Source: an uncultured Collinsella sp.
Lineage (GTDB): Bacteria; Actinomycetota; Coriobacteriia; Coriobacteriales; Coriobacteriaceae
Direction: 5' to 3'
Assembly: GCA_900751695.1 (NCBI GenBank)
Contig: CAADSS010000074.1
Span: forward strand, 1-39,196
Length of the DNA: 39,196 bases
This document shows, in pieces, positions 22,752 to 31,270 of the stretch; position 1 is the stretch's first letter, and every line of letters starts with the position of its first letter. The position numbers were made by a program, and so were the translations under genes. Below the pieces are notes generated by a model that had not been told where the DNA came from, did not search any database, and saw nothing but the letters and a program-made list of their open reading frames with translations.

Positions 22752-24353
22752 CTACGACGCCAGTGTGGCAATGACGGCTTCGTCGCCGGCATATATTAGG
22801 GTGTTGCCGTCGGGGATGATCGTTTGGCCGTCGCGCTTGAGCATCACCACGATAAAGGGGTGCTTGCCCTGCGGCACATCGCGAAGACGCTGGCCGGCCA
22901 GGCGACCGTGGGGGGTCACGGTGACCTCGCGCAGCGTAACCTCGGCACGCTCTTCAAACGTTGGCGCGGCCATCACCAGCAGGTCACCTTCCTCGATGAC
23001 GGTATCGCCGTTGGGCAGCACCGGGTGCGCACCGTCGCGCAGCACCAAGACCACCAGCATGTCCGTCGCGCTGCCAATGTCCGCGAGCGAGCGTCCGGCA
23101 AACGGATGTCCAGCGCCCACCTTGAGCTTTACAAACGACATGCCGTCCTCGTCGCGGTAGTCGTTAAAGGTGCGGCGCACGTCGCCGGTCGCATCGATCA
23201 TATCGAGCTTCTTCGCCACCGCCGGCAGCAGCGAGCCCTGCACCACAATGCTCGACACGGCAATCACAAACACCAGGTCAAATAGGTCGTGTCCGCCGGG
23301 AACGCCGGCCACCACGGCAAAGAGACTAAAGACGACCGAAGCTGCTCCGCGCAGACCCGCCCAGCTTACGAGTGCAACCTGGCGAGGGTTCGTCCTAAAC
23401 GGCGCCAGCAGCATGCCTACGGCGATGGGGCGGCTCGCAAAGAGCATAAACGCCATGAGTGCCAGGCCCGGTAGCAGCATTTGCGGCAGGCGTGCGGGTG
23501 TAACGAGCAGGCCCAGCAAAAAGAAGATGGTCATCTCTGCCATCTCGGTGAGGGTGTCAAAGAAGTGCGCCATCTCGACTTTGCCGGTGATGTCGCTGGC
23601 ACCCAGCACAATGCCGGCCAGGTATACAGCCAAAAAGCCGTTGCCGCCCAGGTAGCTCGGCAGCGCGTAGGCGACGATGGCCACGGCGAACAAAAAGATG
23701 GTCTGCGCGTCCTTGGCCGTTGCGTGCGCGCGTTCAATCAGGCGGCCCGCCGCCCAGCCGATGGCAAGGCCCAGGCCCACGCCCAGGATAATCTGCTTGG
23801 CCAGCAGTGCGGGAATGTTGATGTCGCCGCCGGCCGCGAGTGTAGCGAGCACAGCGGTGAGCATGTAGGCGACGGGGTCGTTGGAGCCCGATTCGACCTC
23901 GAGCAGCGAGTCGGTGCCACCTCTCAGCGACAGGCTGTGCTCACGCAGTACGCTAAAGACGCTCGCCGCGTCGGTGGATGCCACGACCGATCCCAGCAGC
24001 AGGCTGCCGATCCAGTCGATCCCCAGCGCGAAGTGGGCGAACACGCCGGTGATGCCGGCAGTGATGACGACGCCGAGCGTGCTCAGCAGCACCGCCGGCG
24101 CAGCGACGGGCTTGGCGCGGTCGATATTGGTGTTAAAGCCGCCGTAGAACATGATGAACAGCAGCGCCGTGCTGCAGACGGTTTCGGTGAGTGCGTAGTC
24201 GCTAAAGTCGATATGCGTCGGGCCGTTGACGCCCAACAGCATGCCCAGCGCGATAAAGATGAGCAGGGTGGGGAAGGGGAGTTTTTTGCCGACGGGTTTG
24301 ATGGTCAGGCACAGAATAATGACGAGGCCGATAAAGAGAAGGATCTGGTTCAT
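22752..24353 (-). CDS. CPA1-family potassium/proton (or sodium/proton) antiporter with TrkA-C domains
   Basis: A 533-aa membrane protein. About 12-13 hydrophobic segments cover the first ~390 residues, including VVASTDAASVFSVLRE and ESGSNDPVAYMLT, the ion-binding ND motif region of CPA1/NhaP antiporters. The cytoplasmic tail from ~395 has two TrkA-C-like units (VGAGHPFAGRSLADI and HGRLAGQRLRDVPQG), each followed by a D/G-rich loop, as in CvrA/NhaP2-type K+/H+ antiporters. It would regulate cytoplasmic K+, Na+ and pH. AGGAGC precedes the ATG. Ion specificity cannot be read from sequence. Confidence 0.87.
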   Translation of the reverse strand: MNQILLFIGLVIILCLTIKPVGKKLPFPTLLIFIALGMLLGVNGPTHIDFSDYALTETVCSTALLFIMFYGGFNTNIDRAKPVAAPAVLLSTLGVVITAGITGVFAHFALGIDWIGSLLLGSVVASTDAASVFSVLREHSLSLRGGTDSLLEVESGSNDPVAYMLTAVLATLAAGGDINIPALLAKQIILGVGLGLAIGWAAGRLIERAHATAKDAQTIFLFAVAIVAYALPSYLGGNGFLAVYLAGIVLGASDITGKVEMAHFFDTLTEMAEMTIFFLLGLLVTPARLPQMLLPGLALMAFMLFASRPIAVGMLLAPFRTNPRQVALVSWAGLRGAASVVFSLFAVVAGVPGGHDLFDLVFVIAVSSIVVQGSLLPAVAKKLDMIDATGDVRRTFNDYRDEDGMSFVKLKVGAGHPFAGRSLADIGSATDMLVVLVLRDGAHPVLPNGDTVIEEGDLLVMAAPTFEERAEVTLREVTVTPHGRLAGQRLRDVPQGKHPFIVVMLKRDGQTIIPDGNTLIYAGDEAVIATLAS

Positions 24354-24606
24354 GGATGGTGTCCGCTCCTGGGTGGTTGGCGTGGCACGGTCAGTTGTCT
24401 GCGGTTATTTGTACCCAAAGATGGTGGGTTTATGGGGTTGGATTGCGGGCGTGCGCGATATCGTCATAGACGGCTGCCGTCTTTGCCTCTGCTCGGAAAC
24501 CCTTTCCAGCTTTATTGCAACGGAGTACAATGGGTAACGTTTAAGTTCAACTTGAAGTTTTAGTTGCGGCGCCGGGCTTCGGCCGCAATGCAAGGAGAGG
24601 CGTACC

Positions 24607-25446
24607 ATGGCGATCTATGTGACATCTGATGCTCACGGGCACGTGCGTGCGCTTGACGAGGCCCTGTCTAAGATCTCGTTGACGTCCGACGACACACTGT
24701 ACGTGCTGGGCGACATGATCGATCGCGGGCCCGATCCGGTCGGCGTTATTAAGCTTGTGCGCTCGCTGCCCAACGCCCGCGTGCTCAAGGGCAATCACGA
24801 GCAGATCATGCTCGATGCCATCATTGGCCAGGATCCGCTCGATGCCGAGACCTGGGATATCAACGGTGGCTGGACGACGCGCGAGCAGCTCAACGACATG
24901 GAATTTGAGGCATACGAGGAACTCGTGCGATGGATGGCCGCGCTGCCGCTCTACGCGGTGGTCGAGACTGCCGAGCGGCCGTACCTGCTGGTGCACGCCG
25001 GCATTCAGACCGAGGCGGCGCGTGCGTTTTTGCTTGAGCATGGTGTCGATTGCGGCGACGGCAGGGGAGCGGTCGTTGCCGATCGCGAGCTGCTGCAGCA
25101 AATGCTCGCCGTACAGTCGTCCGATGACTTGCTCTGGATTCGCCATGGCTATTGGGATGCCCCGACGGGGCTGCTTTCTGCCGAGGGCAAGGGTTCGGTC
25201 GTGGTGAGTGGCCACACGCCAACGGTGTCGCTCGGGCGTTATTGCGAGGTCGGTGGTCTTGCGGGGCTCGATGAGGAATCGGGACGCGGGCAGATCGTGC
25301 GCTTGGGCGGCGAGGACACTGCCGGTGTGCCCGATCGCATCGACATCGACTGCGCCGCCGCCACCGGCTCCGAGTTCGGCCGCGTGGGCATCCTGCGCCT
25401 GGACGACGGGGCGGAGTTCTACGCGAACATCAACCCGGGCGAATAA
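24607..25446 (+). CDS. metallophosphoesterase (PP2A-like / bis(5'-nucleosyl)-tetraphosphatase type)
   Basis: A 279-aa calcineurin-like phosphoesterase. The metal site is visible as TSDAHGH, GDMIDRGPD and KGNHEQ, with a later VHAGI and VSGHTP, the ordered motifs of the PPP family. These enzymes remove phosphate from phosphoproteins or cleave diadenosine tetraphosphate; both are possible here. AAGGAGAGG precedes the ATG. The 253 bp upstream contain a GCGGC/GCCGC hairpin but no other gene. Confidence 0.83.
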   Translation: MAIYVTSDAHGHVRALDEALSKISLTSDDTLYVLGDMIDRGPDPVGVIKLVRSLPNARVLKGNHEQIMLDAIIGQDPLDAETWDINGGWTTREQLNDMEFEAYEELVRWMAALPLYAVVETAERPYLLVHAGIQTEAARAFLLEHGVDCGDGRGAVVADRELLQQMLAVQSSDDLLWIRHGYWDAPTGLLSAEGKGSVVVSGHTPTVSLGRYCEVGGLAGLDEESGRGQIVRLGGEDTAGVPDRIDIDCAAATGSEFGRVGILRLDDGAEFYANINPGE

Positions 25447-25763
25447 TCGGTGCAAGTGGTAGCTAATTTGGGACGGGACTTTTTTGACTACTTTTGCCCT
25501 TCTGCCCGCTAATTGACTTCTCTCGGACGGGGATTAAATAATCATTTGGCTACCCGCTGGCTAAGTGAGTAGACTTTTTTGGAAATGCCGAGCACCCAAC
25601 ATATTTGCCTCAATAAAACCGCAGGTCACAGACTAGTGCTCTGTCGGTGTGGTCGGGGATTCGGTAAAAATCTACTCACTTAGTTTTACGTGATGCATAT
25701 TGTCTTCAACGAGACCCCAGCCGGGGCGATTCCATCGCAAATTCCGGTGACCGGGGCAGCTAA
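25447..25763. other. intergenic region rich in repeats
   Basis: These 317 bp contain GGTAGCTAATTTG (25458), GGGACGGGACTTTTTT, a GGACGGGGATTAAA block at 25525-25545 that recurs at 38268, and the MITE-like inverted repeat at 25561-25683. A small CCCC/GGGG hairpin near 25720 may end the flippase transcript. No coding frame is convincing. Confidence 0.6.
25561..25683. repeat. 123-bp element with CTAAGTGAGTAGA terminal inverted repeats
   Basis: CTAAGTGAGTAGACTTTT at the left and AAAAATCTACTCACTTAG at the right match at 17 of 18 positions as an inverted repeat. The interior has no ORF. Size and ends suggest a MITE or a recurring intergenic element. Confidence 0.5.
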
Positions 25764-27344
25764 TTAGGCGCCGTACGGATTCCGGTCCCTCTCTATGCGT
25801 TGGCGGATGCGGCGGTACTCGATAATCAGCAGCACCAGGAGTAGGGCCATGATGGCTAGGTAGCTCACCACAGCGCCCATCAGACCCAGCAGCTTAATCA
25901 GGATCACCGGCAGCACCACGCTTACGGCGAAGCAGATCAGGTAGATCTTGGTGACGTCGCCAGCGTGGCGCAATACCGTGATGATGGCGTAGATAAAATC
26001 GATGGCCGCGGTGACGCCGCCGGCGACGACCATCAGCAGCGCCAGCGTACGGTAGCGCTCAAAGCTGAGACCGTACATAAAGCTCATGAGGGGAATACCG
26101 GGACCTGCCATAAATGCGGCGCACACGCCGGTGATGACCACGATCAGCGCCATAACGGCAACAATAATCAGGTCAAAGCGACGACGCTTGCGAGGATTAG
26201 CCCAAATGCTCGACAAGCGCAGGAGCTGCGGTTTATAGACAAATCCAATGCTCAACAGAATAGCCTGAGCTGGAAAAAACAGGGCATTAAAGTACAGCTG
26301 GTATTTGTAGGCTAGTGTTCCTTCCATCACAAACTTGGGCATGCTCTCGATAAGATTGAACAGGAATAGCGCGCCAAAGAGTGGGGCGCACTGGACAAAC
26401 AGGTGGCCGACCTCGCGCAGGCTTACGCGGCGCGATTTTTCGGTCTCGAGCAGGGCGAGCGGCGCGGTGACCAGCACGAGCGAGGCGATCGCGGCGATGC
26501 CCATGGCCATGGCCGCGATGGGCATGCTACGCGTGAGGAACAGCGCCACGCTGAAGACCGCGATGACGCCGACGGAGCGTAGCGTTTGACTCATTCCAGC
26601 CAAGTAGAGCTTGTCGGCCTGCTGCAGGCGGCCTTCGTACACGTCGGCGACGCCGTCGATGACCTTATACAGGTAGACGCCCAGGCCGATCGTCGCCATC
26701 TGCGCGTCATAGCCGCGGGCGCTGCTATACATGAGGCCGCAGCCTAGGGCGAGCGCTCCGCAGATCCAACGATTGAGCTGGTAGGAGGCGAAGGAGGTTT
26801 TTTCGTCGATGTCCGAGACCTGAAAGTTGCGCACGCCGTAGTTGCACGCGATCATGATGAGCGTGCCGGTAACAAAGGCGATGGAGAACTTGCCGGCCTC
26901 CTCGGCGCCCACGAGCTGCGTCGACACAATGGTGAGCAGCGGAAACGCCATGCCCCATACGGCGGTGCCCAGGGTGTTCCAAAGATAGTCGCGACTGGTG
27001 GCGTGCTCCTCGTATTCCGCTTCCTGCATGGAGAAGCCGCCGCCGTAGACGGCGCCGAGCAGACGGTTCCACCAAGCGTTGACCATGCGGCGGACGGGGC
27101 CGGGCTTGCGATCGCGTTCGCGCCGGCGACGTGTGGCTTGGCTGCTATCGGGCCCGCCGGCGTTGCGCTGACTCAGCTCTTGGATGCGTGCGAGTTCCTC
27201 GGCAGTGTGCGAGGCAGGGAAGAGGCCGTTCTCGATGCGGCCGCCTTGGGCCTTCGCGGCGCCGTCTCTCGATGCAGCGGGGTTGGAGACGCCGTTGCGG
27301 CGGGCGATGGCGCGGCGAATGCTATCGAGGGGCGTGATGCTCAA
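25764..27344 (-). CDS. polysaccharide/lipid flippase-like membrane protein (MATE/Wzx superfamily)
   Basis: A 526-aa membrane protein with about 12-14 hydrophobic segments after a basic ~100-residue cytoplasmic N-terminus (RRRRERDRKPGPVRR). The pattern, including FPLLTIVSTQLVGAEEAGKFSIAFVTGTL, is that of the polysaccharide biosynthesis/oligosaccharide flippase branch. Such proteins flip lipid-linked sugars, yet no glycosyltransferase cluster adjoins, so its substrate is open. The start is a TTG at 27344, supported by GAAAGGA at the right distance and by the lack of a good downstream ATG. The long polar N-terminus is unusual for the family. Confidence 0.75.
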   Translation of the reverse strand: MSITPLDSIRRAIARRNGVSNPAASRDGAAKAQGGRIENGLFPASHTAEELARIQELSQRNAGGPDSSQATRRRRERDRKPGPVRRMVNAWWNRLLGAVYGGGFSMQEAEYEEHATSRDYLWNTLGTAVWGMAFPLLTIVSTQLVGAEEAGKFSIAFVTGTLIMIACNYGVRNFQVSDIDEKTSFASYQLNRWICGALALGCGLMYSSARGYDAQMATIGLGVYLYKVIDGVADVYEGRLQQADKLYLAGMSQTLRSVGVIAVFSVALFLTRSMPIAAMAMGIAAIASLVLVTAPLALLETEKSRRVSLREVGHLFVQCAPLFGALFLFNLIESMPKFVMEGTLAYKYQLYFNALFFPAQAILLSIGFVYKPQLLRLSSIWANPRKRRRFDLIIVAVMALIVVITGVCAAFMAGPGIPLMSFMYGLSFERYRTLALLMVVAGGVTAAIDFIYAIITVLRHAGDVTKIYLICFAVSVVLPVILIKLLGLMGAVVSYLAIMALLLVLLIIEYRRIRQRIERDRNPYGA

Positions 27345-27403
27345 AGCGGAGTCCTTTCTATTGCTGCGCTTTAGTATAGACGCAACGGTGTTCGCTCGTG
27401 TTT

Positions 27404-27420
27404 TTGAACGGATTGTTCAA
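27404..27420. promoter_or_regulatory. inverted repeat TTGAAC-N5-GTTCAA upstream of lactate permease
   Basis: Perfect 6-bp arms with a 5-bp centre in the divergent promoter region between the flippase (-) and the lactate permease (+). Size and symmetry fit a repressor operator, but no regulator is encoded next to it. Confidence 0.4.
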
Positions 27421-27524
27421 TAATTTCGGCGGGCGGCTGTAATTTGTCGGTAAACGTGCGGTATCCTGTTGAAGTTTTGTGACACCCCCGATGCCGCCCA
27501 CGCGGTACCAAGGAGCTTCTACCT

Positions 27525-29096
27525 ATGGACGTCGCCGCATTCTTACTGGCTCTTGTGCCGATTATTTGGCTGGTCGTGATGCTGCTGTGCTTTAAATGGC
27601 CAGCTTGGAAGGCCGCTATCGGATCGTTTGTCCTTTCGTGCTTGCTTGCCTTCGCATGGTGGCACCTGCCGGCAGCGCAGATCGCGACCGCCTCGCTCGA
27701 AGGTTTTTTGATGGCTCTGTGGCCCATCGTCCTGGTGATCATCGCCGCGGTGTTCACGTATAACCTGTGCGTTCGTACGGGCGCCATGGACGTGATCGGC
27801 AGCATGATCACCTCCATCAGCAGCGACCGCCGTCTGCTGGCGCTGCTCGTGGCTTGGTGCTTCGGTGGCTTTATGGAGGGCATGGCCGGCTTCGGTACCG
27901 CTGTCGCCATTCCCGCCGGCATGCTCGCGGGCCTGGGCTTTGAGGCCGTGCCTGCCGTGCTCATCTGCCTGCTGGCCAACGGCGTGCCCACGCCCTACGG
28001 CTCCATCGGCATCCCCACGGTGTCCGTTGCCGACCTGGTGGGTTTGGATTCCCTTCACCTAGCGACCGTTCAGCTGGTGCAGCTCGCACCGTTCTTTGTG
28101 GTGATGCCGCTATTTATTGTGCTGGTTGCGGGCCGTGTTGCCGATGACCAGGGCAATGCCGCGAGTGTGGGCGAGCGTCTGCACGGTGTTGCCGGCGTGG
28201 CGTTGCTCTCCGGCGTGTCGTTTGTCGGCGCGGCTCTGGTCGTTGCCATGTTTGTGGGCCCCGAGCTGGCCGTGGTCGTAGGATCCATCGTTTCGCTCGC
28301 GCTGACAGCTGCGCTTGCCATGCGTGCCGAGAAGTCGGGGCATCTGGACGCACGCTTTCACATGAATATCGAGGCGGGGGAGAAGCTCACCGTTAAGTCG
28401 GCGCTTTCGGCCTGGTCGTGCTTCATCCTGATCTTTGTGTTGCTGCTGGGCACGTCTAACCTGGTACCCGCCGTGCATGCTGCGCTCGCGCCGTTTGCGA
28501 GCCACGTGCAGGTGTATTGCGGTGAGAATCCCGGTACGCTTACGTTTTCGTGGATCAACACGCCAGGCGTCTGGATTTTCCTGGCGGCGTTTGTCGGCGG
28601 TGCCATTCAGGGCGCTTCGCCGCGCATGATGGGCGAGGTGCTGGTCGCGACTGTGAAGCAGATGACGCCGACGGTGATCACGATGCTTTCGGTACTGGGC
28701 TGCGCCAAGGTGATGGGCTATGCCGGCATGATTTCGTCGATCAGTGCGTTTTGCATTGCGGTCGCCGGCGGTCTCTACCCGATTCTGGCTCCGTGGATCG
28801 GCGCAGTCGGTGCGTTCGTGACCGGCTCGGGCACGTCCTCGGGCATGCTGTTTGGTCCCATTCAGAGCCAGGCCGCCACTGCGCTGGGTGTGAGCGACTA
28901 CTGGATGGTCGCATTGAACGCCCTGGGCGTCGCCGCTGGTAAGATGATCTCGCCGCAGACCCTCGCCATTGGTCTTGCCGCCGTGCACGTGCGCGGTAAG
29001 GATGCCGAACTCCTGGGTGCGGTGCTGCCCTACGCTGCCGGCATGCTGGTCCTCATGAGCGCCATTGCCATGCTCGGCCAAGGCCTGCCGCTGTAG
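27525..29096 (+). CDS. L-lactate permease (LctP family)
   Basis: A 523-aa membrane protein with about 13 hydrophobic helices. The family signature GFGTAVAIPAGMLAGLGFEA followed by LLANGVPTPYGSIGIPT is clear, and the C-terminal GSGTSSGMLFGPIQ is typical. LctP proteins move lactate (or glycolate) with protons. AAGGAG precedes the ATG. It lies just before pckA but a repeat cluster separates them, so they probably have separate promoters. Direction of transport in this organism is not evident. Confidence 0.9.
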   Translation: MDVAAFLLALVPIIWLVVMLLCFKWPAWKAAIGSFVLSCLLAFAWWHLPAAQIATASLEGFLMALWPIVLVIIAAVFTYNLCVRTGAMDVIGSMITSISSDRRLLALLVAWCFGGFMEGMAGFGTAVAIPAGMLAGLGFEAVPAVLICLLANGVPTPYGSIGIPTVSVADLVGLDSLHLATVQLVQLAPFFVVMPLFIVLVAGRVADDQGNAASVGERLHGVAGVALLSGVSFVGAALVVAMFVGPELAVVVGSIVSLALTAALAMRAEKSGHLDARFHMNIEAGEKLTVKSALSAWSCFILIFVLLLGTSNLVPAVHAALAPFASHVQVYCGENPGTLTFSWINTPGVWIFLAAFVGGAIQGASPRMMGEVLVATVKQMTPTVITMLSVLGCAKVMGYAGMISSISAFCIAVAGGLYPILAPWIGAVGAFVTGSGTSSGMLFGPIQSQAATALGVSDYWMVALNALGVAAGKMISPQTLAIGLAAVHVRGKDAELLGAVLPYAAGMLVLMSAIAMLGQGLPL

Positions 29097-29235
29097 TCGG
29101 CACTTGGGGACGTTCCTTATGTGCCGGCACTTTGGGAACGTCCCTAAGTGCCGGCATCCGGGGACACTCCTTGAATGTTGCCTGTTCAAGAGTGTCCCCA
29201 ATGACTAGTCGTTTAAAAAAGTCCCCAATGACTAG
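29097..29235. repeat. cluster of GGGGAC-type palindromes and a 15-bp direct repeat
   Basis: The first palindrome (29098-29155) pairs CGGCACTTGGGGACGTTCC with GGGAACGTCCCTAAGTGCCG. The second (29160-29199) pairs GGGGACACTCCTTGAA with TTCAAGAGTGTCCCC. GTCCCCAATGACTAG then occurs twice, at 29194-29208 and 29221-29235. The array sits after lctP and may terminate it; copy 1 of the same family is at 6793. Confidence 0.7.
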
Positions 29236-29284
29236 GCCGCTTGCCTGCGATTTTTGACCGTTGGGCGGGCTTGCCGCCCTTGCC

Positions 29285-29334
29285 GCAAAAACGTTTTTGC
29301 AGATCGGGTACAAAGGACTTTACGTGAGTAAAGT
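29285..29334. promoter_or_regulatory. two operator-like palindromes ahead of pckA
   Basis: GCAAAAACGTTTTTGC (29285-29300) is a perfect 16-bp palindrome centred on CG, the form of LacI/CcpA-family operators. ACTTTAC-GTGA-GTAAAGT (29317-29334) is a second perfect inverted repeat. Both lie in the 280-bp region before pckA; a regulator is not identified. Confidence 0.45.
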
Positions 29335-29374
29335 GCGCGCCGTGTCCACGTGTCGCGTTTTTAAAGGAGGCCCC

Positions 29375-31045
29375 ATGCCTGGTGTTACCCCTGCAGAAGT
29401 TTTGTCCAACTTTGGTATTACGCTCGTTGAAGATCCCGCCGAGAATCAGCCCCGTCTGCTGGTCGATCTACCCGCCGCGGAGCTCGTCGAGCACGCCATC
29501 CGCCGCGAAGAAGGCCGCATGGCATCCAACGGCGCTCTGGTGATCGAGACGGGGGAGCGCACCGGCCGTTCTCCCAACGATCGCTTTATCGTTGACACCC
29601 CCGATGTTCACGACAAGATTGCCTGGGGCGCGGTCAACCGCCCGCTGTCCGTCGAGGGCTATGAGGCCATCAAGGCCGGCATCGTCGACTATCTCAACGA
29701 GCGCGATGTGTTCGTCACCCGCGGCATGGCAGGCGCCGACCGCAACCACACGCGTCGACTGCTCGTTGCCTGCGAGCGTGCCAGCCAGGCACTCTTTATC
29801 AAGCAGATGCTCGCCCGCCCGCTCGCCCGCGAAATCGCGCGCACCGGTGAGCCCGACTTCTGCGTGCTCGCAGCGCCCGGTTACCAGTGCGACCCCGCCA
29901 TCAAGGGCCTCAACTCCAGCGCTGCCGTGGTCATCAACTTCCAGGAACGCGTGATTCTGGTCGCCGGCACCGGCTACTCCGGCGAGATCAAAAAGTCCAT
30001 CTTCAGCGTCATGAACTACCTACTGCCCGTCGAGGACGACGTGTTGCCCATGCATTGCTCGGCCAGCATGGATCCCGTCACGCACGAGACTGCCGTGTTC
30101 TTTGGCCTGTCCGGCACCGGCAAGACCACGCTTTCTGCCAACCCCACGCGCCTGCTGATCGGCGACGACGAGCACGGCTGGTCCGACATGGGCATCTTTA
30201 ACATCGAGGGCGGCTGCTACGCCAAATGCGAGGGTCTGGACGCCTTCCACGAGCCCGAGATTTTCAACGCTGTCCGCTTTGGCGCAATCTGCGAAAACGT
30301 GGTGCTCGACGAGAACCGCAAGCCCAACTACGACGACATCTCGATCACGCACAACACGCGCGTGGCCTATCCCGTGGAGCACATTCCTAACGCGTGGACT
30401 AAGGGCATGGGCACCACTCCGAGTGTCGTGCTGTTCCTGACTTGCGACGCTTTTGGTGTGCTGCCGCCCATCTCGCGCCTGACGGCCGACGCCGCCATGT
30501 ATCACTTTGTGACGGGCTTTACGGCCAAGATCCCCGGCACCGAGGTCGGCGTCACCGAGCCCACGCCCACGTTCTCCTCGCTGTTCGGAGAGCCGTTTAT
30601 GCCGCTCGATCCTATGGTCTACGCCAAGATGCTCGGCGAACGTATCGCCGACGGCCGCACGCGCGTCTATTTGGTCAACACCGGCTGGATCGGGGGCGGC
30701 TACGGCGTGGGTCATCGCATCGAGCTGGCCTACACGCGCTCGCTGGTCGCGCGCGCCCTCGACGGCACCATCGAGGACAGCGAGTTCGTGCATGACGACA
30801 TCCTTAACGTCGACATTCCCACGACGTGCCATGGCGTGCCCGATGGCATCCTGGTGCCGCGCCAGTACTGGCAGAGCACCGCGCGCTACGACGAGGCCGC
30901 GCACAACCTGGCGGTGATGTTCGAGGAGAACTTCGAGAAGAAGTACTCGCACCTGCCCGAGTCCGTCAAAGCCGCCGGCCCGCACGCCCAGGTGTCCGCC
31001 GAGGCCCGTCATCGCGGCCGCGGCCTGCTGGGGCTCCGCCACTAG
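29375..31045 (+). CDS. pckA: phosphoenolpyruvate carboxykinase (ATP)
   Basis: A 556-aa enzyme of the ATP-dependent PEPCK family. It interconverts oxaloacetate plus ATP with PEP, CO2 and ADP; in fermenting gut bacteria it often runs toward oxaloacetate. The kinase P-loop FGLSGTGKTTLS lies at about 243-252, followed by LIGDDEHGW (metal-binding acidic residues), and ERTGRSPNDRF is the early substrate-binding region. NTGWIGGGYGVGHRI is also diagnostic. The start ATG at 29375 has AAAGGAGG; the frame is open 38 codons further upstream but without a good site. A perfect hairpin follows 15 bp after the stop. Confidence 0.95.
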   Translation: MPGVTPAEVLSNFGITLVEDPAENQPRLLVDLPAAELVEHAIRREEGRMASNGALVIETGERTGRSPNDRFIVDTPDVHDKIAWGAVNRPLSVEGYEAIKAGIVDYLNERDVFVTRGMAGADRNHTRRLLVACERASQALFIKQMLARPLAREIARTGEPDFCVLAAPGYQCDPAIKGLNSSAAVVINFQERVILVAGTGYSGEIKKSIFSVMNYLLPVEDDVLPMHCSASMDPVTHETAVFFGLSGTGKTTLSANPTRLLIGDDEHGWSDMGIFNIEGGCYAKCEGLDAFHEPEIFNAVRFGAICENVVLDENRKPNYDDISITHNTRVAYPVEHIPNAWTKGMGTTPSVVLFLTCDAFGVLPPISRLTADAAMYHFVTGFTAKIPGTEVGVTEPTPTFSSLFGEPFMPLDPMVYAKMLGERIADGRTRVYLVNTGWIGGGYGVGHRIELAYTRSLVARALDGTIEDSEFVHDDILNVDIPTTCHGVPDGILVPRQYWQSTARYDEAAHNLAVMFEENFEKKYSHLPESVKAAGPHAQVSAEARHRGRGLLGLRH

Positions 31046-31060
31046 CGTCGCCTTAGACCA

Positions 31061-31101
31061 AAAACCGCCACAAAGGGGACAGGCCCCTTTGTGGCGGTTT
31101 T
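31061..31101. terminator. CACCACAAAGG-family hairpin, copy 2 (reverse orientation), likely pckA terminator
   Basis: AAAACCGCCACAAAGGGG (31061-31078) and its exact complement (31084-31101) form an 18-bp perfect stem around ACAGG. The arm ends in TTTT. The loop orientation is opposite to copies 1, 3 and 5. Confidence 0.8.
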
Positions 31102-31128
31102 GCTCGCGCGGATGACTCGGGTTACAAT
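31100..31128 (+). promoter_or_regulatory. candidate promoter of the leader/B3-4 transcript
   Basis: TTGCTC (31100-31105) and TACAAT (31123-31128) are separated by 17 bp. It immediately follows the pckA hairpin and precedes the structured leader. Confidence 0.45.
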
Positions 31129-31134
31129 ACGCCT

Positions 31135-31233
31135 GACATATCGTCCCCTTCTCCGGATGGGGACAGCGCAAGCGCTCTTGTGACGGCACCGTAGGACTTT
31201 GAAGGTGGCCGTTGTAAGGGCGCTTTTTGTTTG
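31135..31233 (+). ncRNA. structured leader with a strong intrinsic terminator (possible attenuator or small RNA)
   Basis: A first hairpin pairs GTCCCC (31143-31148) with GGGGAC (31159-31164). Then AGCGCTCTTGTGACGG (31171-31186) pairs, with several G-U pairs, to CCGTTGTAAGGGCGCT (31209-31224), extended by CACC/GGTG around a bulge, and TTTTTGTTTG follows. This is a near-ideal terminator 38 bp ahead of the B3/4 gene. AGCG-CAAG-CGCT (31165-31176) overlaps the terminator's 5' arm and could compete with it. I recognise no known riboswitch or T-box motif. Confidence 0.5.
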
Positions 31234-31270
31234 GGCGCTCGCGTTGGCGCGAATTGTGAAGGGAGCACGT

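Noticed and set aside
31135..31233. T-box or known riboswitch in the B3/4 leader
   Set aside because: GGCACC/GGTGGCC in the terminator stem recalls T-box wording, but there is no specifier loop or conserved T-box 14-mer, so it is kept only as an unnamed leader.
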